Shown piece by piece: positions 45,700 to 54,277 of a stretch of 64,000 bases of DNA. The stretch's first letter is position 1, and each line of letters starts with the position of its first letter. Under the pieces are notes generated by a model, which saw nothing but the letters and a program-made list of their open reading frames with translations, did not search any database and was not told the origin of the DNA. A program made the position numbers and the translations under genes. Where the stretch lies: contig OX578147.1 of the NCBI GenBank assembly GCA_951213105.1, forward strand, positions 130,874,822-130,938,821. Reading direction: 5' to 3'. The DNA comes from Amaurobius ferox (Eukaryota > Arthropoda > Arachnida > Araneae > Amaurobiidae).

Positions 45700-46149
45700 T
45701 ACCTCCCTTTCAATATATAGGATATGTAAAGGGGAAGTATTGTGAGGAGTTTAAAAATAGAATGAGTTTAAAAATAGGATGTTATGGAATTTACGCATTT
45801 AGGACATTGATATATGAAAATAAACTTTTTTTAGTCATTTCACTCAATGATGACTGTGTTTCTTTCTGTTTATATGAATATGAGTTGCGCGTCTGGCACC
45901 CATTTGTTCGAATTCGAACTCGGGATCAAGAGAATGGCAATTCCGTGCTATAATGATTAGACAAAATGATATCTTTAGGTCTGAGTTTATAACTGGGAAT
46001 GTGATTCATAGCAAAGAGCGGCGCAAGAGTCGCCCCCCACACCCCCTCCCCTGCAAAAGTGCTCGGCCATGTCTGTAAGAAAAGGCGAAGGGGACATCCT
46101 AAAAGGCTACTGATTCGATTCCACAGTACTGACACAGACGGGAGCTGAC
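45700..46149 (-). mobile_element. Possible tRNA-derived SINE with hairpin-like end
   Basis: On the minus strand TTGTCTAATCATTATAGCAC (A-box-like), TTGCCATTCTCTTGATCCCG and GAGTTCGAATTCG (B-box-like) lie in tRNA order at about 45912-45970. A paralogous stretch is at 46600-46790. At 45702-45745 CCTCCCTTTCAATAT...GTAAAGGGG AAG resembles the terminal hairpin of the microsatellite-cored elements. A target for the 5S-SINE is at its right edge. Confidence 0.4.
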
Positions 46150-46166
46150 ATCCGGTTGAAGGTTGT

Positions 46167-46457
46167 TGTTGTTGAGACCCAGACCCACCTACCAGACAGG
46201 TGTAAGGTAACTGTTTGACGGCCGAGAAGTGCCACTCAATTTAGATCGGAACCCAATGGGGGAGGCATCCACAGGGACTGTACCCTCCTTCCCCTACCAC
46301 CAACCTCTCGGAAGGACTTACGGGCCCACATGTTTAACGTGATTGTACTCCGCATGAACACGACGGCAGTTGTGGCAGCGTGCAAATCCAGCGCGCAAAC
46401 CACGGGCTACAACACCCGAAATGTGCCAACAGCACAGGGTGTTCCCAGGTGGTCAAA
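46167..46457 (-). mobile_element. 5S-SINE, 5'-truncated, 17-bp target duplication
   Basis: Minus-strand SINE with the last ~25-30 nt of 5S (TGACCACCTGGGAACACC... TGTGCTGTTGG), then the body (AGCCCGTGGTTTGCGCGCTG to GTTCCGATC), the GTCAAACAGTTACCTTACACC tail module and a short (AAC)n. A perfect 17-bp direct repeat ATCCGGTTGAAGGTTGT lies at 46150-46166 and 46458-46474. The 5S head is truncated, as expected for incomplete reverse transcription. Confidence 0.88.
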
Positions 46458-46569
46458 ATCCGGTTGAAGGTTGTGTGAAGTGCTTCAATCGTGCGACTGC
46501 AAGGAAAGACGTGATGTCAGTCGTTGTCAGGCAGAAGAGAGGAGGGGGCTGCGTCTTTTGTCGTGCTGC

Positions 46570-46795
46570 CATCTCGTTAGATGCGTTGAGATCGTTGTCA
46601 ATAAATCAGAAAGTTACGTGGTCGATTTTTTTTTCACTGTCACCAATAGGGGATGGCTGTAGGCGCCCATTCCTTCGGGTACGAACTTGGAACCAAGAGT
46701 TTGGTAATACCGTGATATAGCGATTTGACTAAACGATATCTTCATGTCCGAGAGTATAACTGAGACTATGATTCGTAGCAGAGTGTGACGCTTGA
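46570..46795 (-). mobile_element. tRNA-like SINE fragment, second copy
   Basis: Colinear with 45800-46010: GGCGCCCATTCCTTCGG, GAACTTGGAACCAAGAG, CCGTGATATAGCGATTTGAC, ACGATATCTTCATGTC, ATGATTCGTAGCA. The tRNA-like reading is on the minus strand (TAGTCAAATCGCTATATCAC then TTGGTTCCAAGTTCG). Confidence 0.4.
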
Positions 46796-47020
46796 ATCGG
46801 CTCCCTCAAATATAGGATTTAATTTTGCTAATAAAGTAGTTTGGGGGTCTAATTTTCTTTCCCGTGGTATTGAATCTGCAACGTGGAAATAAACGATAGT
46901 GAAAAAGGATAATATTTTATAAATATACTAAAATCATTCATCTCGGTATGTGAGGAAAGTCGTATCCTAACTATTTCAATGTTTTCTTTGTTTCAAACAC
47001 AAAAAAATCGCGAAGCGCTC
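46796..47020. other. Unassigned flank of the rRNA fragment
   Basis: No feature seen; the DNA next to the broken 18S end (AAAAAAATCGCGAAGCGCTC) is not rRNA. Confidence 0.4.
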
Positions 47021-47598
47021 TGCTGGCACCAGACTTGCCCTCCAATGGATCCTCGTTAAAGGATTTAAAGTGTACTCATTCCAATTACGGGGTCTCAAAA
47101 GAGTCCCGTATTGTTATTTTTCGTCACTACCTCCCCGTTCTGGGAGTGGGTAATTTGCGCGCCTGCTGCCTTCCTTGGATGTGGTAGCCGTTTCTCAGGC
47201 TCCCTCTCCGGAATCGAACCCTGATTCCCCGTTACCCGTTACGACCATGGTAGGCGCGTAACCTACCATCGAAAGTTGATAAGGCAGACACTTGAAAGAT
47301 ACGTCGCCGGGACAGGCCCGTGCGATCAGCCCAAAGTTATACAGAGTCACCACAAGATACGGACACGAGGTCCGATTGGTTTTGGTCTAATAAAAGCGCT
47401 CTTCCCCGGAGGTCGGAGCTCTGCTGCATGTATTAGCTCTAGAATTGCCACAGTTATCCAAGTAGTAAGGTACGATCCAAGGAACCATAACTGATTTAAT
47501 GAGCCATTCGCGGTTTCGCCTTAATACGGCATGTACTTAGACATGCATGGCTTAATCTTTAAGACAAGCATATGACTACTGGCAGGATCAACCAGGTA
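47021..47598 (-). rRNA. 18S rRNA fragment (5' ~578 nt), dispersed pseudogene
   Basis: On the minus strand it begins TACCTGGTTGATCCTGCC at 47598 and runs colinearly through GTCTAAGTACATGCC, GCGAATGGCTCATTAAATC, AGAGCGCTTTTATTAGACC and GAAACGGCTACCACATCC to GGGCAAGTCTGGTGCCAGCA at 47021, where it stops just before the conserved GCCGCGG. No internal break is obvious. The ~65 bp beyond 47598 may be external transcribed spacer. The remaining ~1.2 kb of 18S is absent and surrounding DNA is repeat-rich, so it is a dispersed fragment rather than an rDNA unit. Sequence is animal-like; an arachnid origin is my impression only. Confidence 0.93.
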
Positions 47599-47869
47599 GC
47601 TTCTCTAGGTAGAGAGCGTTCGAGAATCGCAAGCGACCCCGAATCACGAATCGTGGGTACACAATATCCAATGTTTCAAAAGTTCACTATCTGGGTAAAT
47701 CTCCAGTATTTTAAATAAACTCGGTCAAATAAAAACAATACTATTTTTATGATTATATATATGTCCTTATATAACAGGTTTGGAAACTACATTCTGTAAT
47801 CTTTGAACATTATTCATTACGGTATATAAAGAAAAAAAAATAGATCATAAAAGTTAGTGTTAAAATTTG

Positions 47870-48250
47870 GCAACATGAAATCGATATATCGAAACCCACC
47901 AATCGATATATCGATGTTAAAATATTTTGAACGTACATCAAAGTGCCGCTCGACAGAGATATCTCCATTTTGACCTTATTAATGCATATCTCGTCTGCAT
48001 GTCATAAAAATTGATAACGTATTCCTTAAGTACCTTATTTTATAAGACATAGTTTTCTGCTCAAAAAGGAATTTTTTGCAAGGTATGAAAAAATATTGTA
48101 TTATTACCGTAAAATATTTTAAAGCATTATTTGAAAGTTCGCTTTGTATTTTCTAGCGGATATTTTCTGCAAGTCGTTTATGAAATTTCTTTATGTAATA
48201 TTTTCTTACACGTAACGCCCTGAGGTTTAAAATAGCAAATACAAATAAAT
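47870..48250. repeat. Dispersed repeat family R, copy 2
   Basis: Contains two AATCGATATATCGA palindromes (47880-47920) and the blocks ATTAATGCATATCTCGTCTG, GCATGTCATAAAAATTGATA and GAAAGTTCGCTTTGTA. Colinear with the copies at 45.2, 53.2 and 61.1 kb; the copy at 61.1 kb also has the ATCGATATATCGAT palindrome. Confidence 0.55.
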
Positions 48251-48702
48251 TTAAGGGGTTATTTTTGGAAAGAAAATGATACAGAATTCTGAATGTGGAA
48301 TGATATTAGACAAACAACGCATCTGTTTTTAAGTTTTAATGGTTGTTTTTACTGGCGCTAGGTTACTTTTCGTGCATGTAATACATATACATAGGTGAGT
48401 GTTGAAGTGATTTTTCTTTTCCATCTTTCAACACCGCAGATTGTATAATTGAAATTGGTTGTATCTAATTTCTAAAGTTCATGCTTTGACAGATTTTAAC
48501 AGTTCAACATCTAAGTGCAATTATTGGCTATTTTTGACGTATATAGTGTATGCATTTGTCTATTTAATGTGTAAAGAACCTTGCTGTCAAATGGAAATTG
48601 AATCAGGCATGACCAGCAGACGCTCCACCTTTGAGCTACTCGGACGGAGTTTCAAGCTCTTTTCATCGAAATGGACTCTGCATTCCCAACCCTCTAATGC
48701 CA

Positions 48703-49083
48703 TGCCAACGGCTGTACCGTACTGAAAACACCGGTTCTCATTAGACCACCGAAGTCACGCAGCATCGGGCGCGGTTAGTACTTGGGTGGGTGACCACCTG
48801 GAAACACCGCGTTGCTGTTGGCACATTTCGGGCGCGGTAGCCCGGTGCTATGCGTGCTGGATTTGCACGCTGCTACAACTGCCGCCGTGTTAATGCGGAG
48901 TACGATCACGTTAAACATGTGGGTCCGTATGTCCTTCTTAGAGGTTGGTGGTAGGGGAAGGAGGGTACGGTCCCGTGGATGCCTCCCCCACTGGGTTCCG
49001 GTCCAAATTGGGTGGCACTTCCCGGCCATCCAAACCGTTACCTTACACCTTTCTGGTAGGTCGGGCGGTCTGGGTCTCAGGAA
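48703..49083 (+). mobile_element. 5S rRNA-headed SINE, full length
   Basis: A complete ~381-bp element: a 5S rRNA head (48704-48822), a body beginning ACATTTCGGGCGCGGTAG, and a 3' module (GGCCATCCAAACCGTTACC ... GGTCGGGCGGTCTGGGTCTC) ending in AGGAA(CAAC). A perfect 16-bp direct repeat CAACCCTCTAATGCCA flanks it (48687-48702 and 49084-49099). The layout is that of SINE3-class elements, which use a 5S-derived Pol III promoter and a tail recognised by a partner LINE. Four to five partial copies are in this window. Confidence 0.9.
48704..48822 (+). rRNA. 5S rRNA-like sequence (SINE head)
   Basis: 119 nt beginning GCCAACGGCTGTACCGTACT and ending GCTGTTGGC, with paired ends (GCCAACGGC / GCTGTTGGC). 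The internal control region is recognisable: GAAGTCACGCAGCATCGGGC then GGTTAGTACTTGGGTGGGTG. Differences from a usual arthropod 5S include GTCACGC for GTTAAGC and TTGCTG for GTGCTG near the 3' end. No T-run terminator follows, so transcription would read on into the SINE body. It is a SINE module, not a standard 5S gene. Confidence 0.92.
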
Positions 49084-49491
49084 CAACCCTCTAATGCCAG
49101 ACTGACGTACAACTGACGATCTGACTGACCACCTACTGCTATTTTTACCTCAGGTTTTGCCTCCTGATGCTATTTTATCCTCCAGATTAGCTTTCTGTTG
49201 GTCGTTGTCTTTCCGATTTAATAGCGGGGCTCAATATCCCAGAGTGCACTGCATCCATGCTAGTCACATTAGGGTCACTTTCAGAGCGCCGATATCTTTG
49301 CACTAATCTGCAGGGTTGATTTGTTCGGGCGCTTTTGTAAAGAACTTTGCTGTCACAACCAGAAATAGAACCATGGATTTTCGTACTGGCCAGGAGACAC
49401 TCTACCATTGAACCACTGAAACGGAATTGCAAGCTCTTATCATCTAGGTGAAGATTGCAAATGGACCTAGGGGAATACATATATATATATA

Positions 49492-50405
49492 CAGGGTCTC
49501 TCAAAAACATTGACCTCGGCTTTTGTTCCTTAAATATTGATCTTAGACATATGTAATAAATTACAAAGTTGTGTAAAAAGGTTACAGAATTTTAGGAAAT
49601 CAATAAACATTTTCAGGGGATTAAATTTTAAGAAATACAAAATTTAAATTTTTATACAGCTCCCGTAGAAAAACATTTCCAATGACTAAAATGCTCCCCA
49701 TACACTAATAAGGGGATGTACAAAATTTCAGCATTTTATCATAAAAAGTTCCAGAGATATGCTTAAACAAAATTGGTGAGGGATTAATCACAAATTAAAA
49801 TGTGAATGTTCACAGCAAGAGTTCAATTGACGCAAAGCAGAAATGCACCGTAGGCAAATAATATCTGCCTCTTATCTTTAATGGATTTTTGGCATGGATG
49901 GAAAACATTTTGAACAAGCTTTGTACACTTTAAGTAAAGTTATTATTTTTACACAGTGTAGATAGTTTTGTACCAGTAAATAGCAAAATTATTATTAATT
50001 ATTTATGTAATCATTGTTTTCTTTCGTAATTTGTGCATGATCCCTGAAACGTGATCTGTCGACATGATTTTCCTCTCTGGGAATCCATGTCGATGCATCG
50101 AAAAGTGGTTTAAATCAGCATTTTTGTCTTTTCATATCTCTGCAACTTTTTATGATAAAATGCTGAAATTTTGTACATCACCTTATTCGTGTATGGGGCA
50201 CATTTTACTCATTAGAAATGTTTTTTTTACGGGGGCCGTATAAAAATTTAAATTTTGTATTTCTTAAAATTTAATTCCCTTGAAAATGTTAATAGTTTTC
50301 ATAAAATTATGTACTTTTTTCTACGCAACTTTGTAATTTATTATATATGTCTAAGATCAATATTTAAGGAATAAAAGCCGAGCTCAATTGTTTTGGGACA
50401 CCCTG
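49492..50405. mobile_element. Foldback element with ~280-bp inverted ends, TA target
   Basis: Left end CAGGGTCTCTCAAAAACATT, right end on the minus strand CAGGGTGTCCCAAAACAATT. The inverted similarity extends about 280 bp into each side (49492-49768 with 50130-50405), for example TATTGATCTTAGACATAT and AAAATTTCAGCATTTTATCA on both. The element sits between (TA)n tracts, fitting a TA duplication and a Tc1/mariner-like origin. The ~360-bp centre has no coding sequence. Confidence 0.88.
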
Positions 50406-51973
50406 TATATATATATATATATAATCCGTATAAATCAAAATAATCTAAAGTAAAAAATAAAAAAAATACTTTACTGTTGTATATATATCAGCTGCTAATA
50501 ATATGAATTGCTGAAAACACTAACATCTGTAAACAAACACCTGTAAAAAATAAAAATGTTATTCTTACAAAACCAACTGTTGAAAAAGATATAGAGTACT
50601 AACATAAAAAAAAATCATTCATTACTATTCCGTTATCATAAACGTATTTTCTGTCCAAAGGATAGTTAGATTGTTATTGATTATTGATTGTTATTGATTA
50701 ATGATTTTTTTAACACTTTGTTAAAAAATCTGGAATGGTAAATGAGAGCGCATATTGATAATTTAGTGAATATGGCTTTTGCAAGGAATTTTTCTACCCG
50801 TCATTTACAAAACTTCTACAATAAATAATTCAACATTTTATATTCATTTGCGACCAGGTGATAAAAATTACTAAACTAAAATACATTTCAACAAATAGCA
50901 TTGTCAAACAAAGAAATATCTATTTTAAAATATCAGAATTTTAAATAATCAGAATTTAAATAAGAAATATCAGAATTTTAAAATAAGGGGAACGACAAAA
51001 TAAAGGGAGGAAGTCCCCCAATTTCCATTCGCTGTTTTCCAAACGCAATAAAAAATGCGGTCCAAAAATGCTTCACACCATTGGTTTTCGAAGCGACGCT
51101 CATTTTTTATGCGCTCCACTAAAACACAAGAACCAGAGGGCTTTCTACAAAACCGGGTGGTCCCAGGACCGGACCCCGACACGAGCCACACCTGACAGGG
51201 TTATAAATTTTCAGAGATTTGTAGCTCAACTTTGACATTTTGCTGCAATTAATTCTCTGAATATTTACAATCCATGTCAGTGCGCATACAACACAATGGC
51301 GCCCAAAATCCCAATTTCGTCTGTGCAAAGGCCTAGCTATATACATAATCCAAAAACATTGTATACATTTCAAATACATTACACCTTTTTTCCCAGGGTT
51401 ACGTATAAAATTATGGGATCGCAGTATCACAAACACTATGTCTTCAAATCAATGCTGTATTAATAATTTACTTTTATTGGTATCGCGCCAACTGCTTCTA
51501 ATTTTTCGATGACCTACTTATATACCCTCTGTGGAAGGATAGGGGCAAAACTAGTAAACTCGTAACATTCTACTACAATCACTTCGTTTCTCGAATTTTC
51601 CGTTACTCATTAAAAGTCATCCACTTGGCGCTATTTCGCAAAATCTGAAGCCAAGGCAGCTGAATGTGTCCTCCAGGTCAAGCTATCCAAACCGTAAATT
51701 AATAACAATGATTGGCTTGTAAACACTGTTTTTCATCAAAGATAGAAAAATGAAAGCCATATAAGGTATTTGGAACAGTTTGCATCCATAATTATCAGGA
51801 CACTTTAGTTTTGAAAATGTAGTTCAAGAAGGAAATTGTTAAAAGTTCGCAAACTTATCTAAACTATTCTATTCTTCAGACTTACTTAAAGTATTTCTAT
51901 TTTTCAGATGTATTCATCACCCAATATATGTTTCTGAAAATTGTATAAAAGAAATAAAAAAATTCGCATTTGC
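50406..51973. other. Unassigned interval
   Basis: AT-rich DNA. A less AT-rich patch at 50985-51200 (GGTGGTCCCAGGACCGGACC near 51160) and frames of 73 and 105 codons on the minus strand (50970-51436) have no motif I recognise. TGGTCCCAGGACCGG is a partial palindrome. Confidence 0.35.
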
Positions 51974-51987
51974 ACACCTATATGTCT

Positions 51988-52045
51988 CCGGCCATCCACA
52001 AAAATGCTCTAAGTCCTTGGACGAGTCGGATGGTCTGGGCTTTCG
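51988..52045 (+). mobile_element. SINE 3'-module insertion with 14-bp duplication
   Basis: Reads CCGGCCATCCACAAAAATGC to GGACGAGTCGGATGGTCTGG, only 58 bp, flanked by ACACCTATATGTCT at 51974-51987 and 52046-52059. It carries the same 3' module as the fragments in the mariner at 40 kb, with CTCTAAGTCC instead of CCTTACACC, so it belongs to a sister subfamily of the 5S-SINE or to its partner LINE. Confidence 0.85.
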
Positions 52046-52234
52046 ACACCTATATGTCTTATGTGTCGAATATTGTAGTTCAATAAACTACAGTGTGGAA
52101 TCTGCATTCTATTCGATTCAACAGGAAATGGAAACGGATGAATTGATTCTAAAATTTTGTGAAAAATTTTGATAATAGAATGCATCCATGTTCTTTTCTT
52201 TTTAGCAAATAAAATCTTTCAGCTCGTATAGAAG

Positions 52235-53225
52235 ACTAGCAGTATTCCAGTTCTTCGTACGGAATATATATTATAAATAAACTCAAAATTCCCAATCACT
52301 TGCAAACTTCTAGAGTGTTTTAAATGACGTTGTTATTCAAATCAGCCTATTAAAATATTCAGATTAATGCTAGTAAAAGTAAGTTTAAGAATCTCTGTTC
52401 TAAATATACGTAATTATCTTCGCAGACCCATCTGAAGAATAAAACATGTTAGTCACGTTTGTAAACAAATTTACAAAAAATATGAAACTGAATCAATATA
52501 TGCCAAAATGAAAGCGCTAAAAATGTATATATACTCGTACTACTTATATTCTCCTAGATTAGAAGATATACCCGTGTGTTAGTATGTAGAATATTACCCG
52601 TAATATATGTATTACTATAATATATGAATTACAAAGATATTTGCCAAAATGAAACAGATGACTTAATAAATTGAAAATGCCAGTAATCCTAGTAATCTTT
52701 AAATCAGAAGGCCGTAATTGATTCCAATATAAACCAAAATGAAGACGCTTAAATTGTGTGAGAAGATATACCCATACTATTGTATTCCCGTAGATTAAAA
52801 GATATACCCGTGTATTAGTAGAATGTACCCGCGTATTAGTAAAAAATTACCCGTACTATAATATACAAGTTTTAAAAATTTTTGCGGAAACAAAACAGAT
52901 GATGTAATAAATTGAAAATATCAATAATTCCCATAATCTTGAAACCTGAAGGCTACAATGGATATAATTGAGTCAAAAATGCAATTATAATTTTCTTCAA
53001 ATAAATTTATAGGAAAAAATATCGTCTGCATAATGCTATGTGTATGGAATATTTAACTATGCGTTTTTAATTAATATCGGGACAACCTTTGCTCTCAGAA
53101 ACTCGAAACATGGGCTAAATTTTAAGTGGGGCTGCTTCACAGGTACCCACAAAGTTTCGTAAAATTGAGGACAGTTGTCACCCACACATACAGACAGACA
53201 GATTTTCAATTTTATTTATATAGAT
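52235..53225 (+). mobile_element. CTAGCAG family (family 3) element
   Basis: Begins ACTAGCAGTATTCCAGTTCT and contains CTTCGTACGGA, several blocks of the type AGATATACCCGTGTATTAGT, AAATCGTCTGCATAATGC-like sequence, GGGCTAAATTTTAAGTGGGG, a short CAGACAGACAG tract, and ends ATTTTATTTATATAGA. The order is that of family 3 copies at 54-60 kb, shortened inside. No terminal hairpin like that of families 1 and 2 is present. Likely a non-autonomous DINE-like repeat. Confidence 0.6.
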
Positions 53226-53560
53226 AACCTCAAAAATTCCGATTTCGTATGTATGTTATAAAAATTACACTTATTTCCCGTAAATATCTCATTTTAGTAG
53301 TAATGGTTTTCTGATGCATAAACGAGTTTTATGAAAGACTGTGCAAAATGTTATACGGTTACCGTGGAACAATTTAACAGAACCATTTGAAAGTTTGCTT
53401 CTTACTCAACTGTTATCAACTCGCGACAGTTCTTTGTAGAATCACTTTACCTAATGATGGAACGCCGTGTTTTGATAAATAGCCGTGATCGGAAACAGCG
53501 TTTATTAAATTATCCATAGATTTTTATGGCCATGTAAAGTGTAATCAGTTAGAAAAACGT
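53222..53560. repeat. Dispersed repeat family R, copy 3
   Basis: Starts right at the end of the family 3 element with CGATTTCGTATGTATGTTAT, followed by GTAAATATCTCATTTTAG, GAAAGTTTGCTTCTTACT and TTTACCTAATGATGGAA, in the order seen at 45.2, 47.9 and 61.1 kb. Confidence 0.5.
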
Positions 53561-54277
53561 GTGATTTTGAAGATAAGACCAAAGCTCAAAATTGCTGAAC
53601 ATATAAAACTTTAATGAGTTCTCTTTACAGCATCATCACAATATTTTTCAGTTTATAACTGAGATAAAATGGCATAAATGATTTTTTAACTTTTTAAACA
53701 TGATTTGAGTAGGGAAAGCTTTACGGCAGAATTTAAATGCGGAGTGATACTATAAATAACTGTTATATATCTTTATTACATACATATTGGATTTTTGTTG
53801 CGGTATTTTGTATGTCTAATAACCTATTTTAGAAAAATTATTATATATTACATCGTTGCTCTAATTTGAAACAGTTCTGCAGATACGTGTTTATGTTTGG
53901 GAGTTATTTGTATATTTCAACTGTATATTGTATGACCTTGACCGGAAATCTCGCCAGGGTTTTAGAGGTCTAAATACCCTTTATAAACTCCCCCAGTTTC
54001 AGCCGACCACTGTAAAACACGGTTGAGAAAAAAAGTATACATAAAGAATTTTGTTGATCCGAGATGCCTTCAATTTTCTGCTCACCTAACGGTTGTATCA
54101 TTACTTGTATATAGTTGTACCATTTGTATCTTGGCATTATGTTTTCTTATCTTGTTTGGGCAGATATTCCTCCACCACAGACTGTAAATACTGCAAACCT
54201 TTGGGTCGCTAAGTGGTTAATCTGTTAATATAAGTTGCATATAATCATAAGCTTTTGTTATTCTCAATTAGAATAAA
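53561..54277. other. Unassigned AT-rich interval
   Basis: No coding frame or repeat that I can identify. Confidence 0.35.

Larger units (their letters stand above)
48572..49430 (-). mobile_element. tRNA-SINE composite, interrupted by a 5S-SINE
   Basis: Two tRNA-like blocks on the minus strand (about 48575-48655 and 49340-49420) and a body that is split at CAACCCTCTAATGCCA by the 5S-SINE at 48703-49083. Without that insertion the order and spacing match 21508-22060. T-arm-like sequence of the outer block reads GATTCAATTTCC on the minus strand. Confidence 0.7.

Noticed and set aside
46010..46080. GC/C-rich patch as a CpG-island promoter
   Set aside because: It is short, mostly a C homopolymer-rich stretch, and lies in a SINE-like repeat.
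48704..48822. Functional 5S rRNA gene
   Set aside because: The sequence runs into a SINE body without a T-run terminator and the whole unit has target-site duplications.
49187..49510. 107-codon minus-strand frame
   Set aside because: It reads through the tRNA-SINE body and the second tRNA block and ends in the foldback element's terminus.
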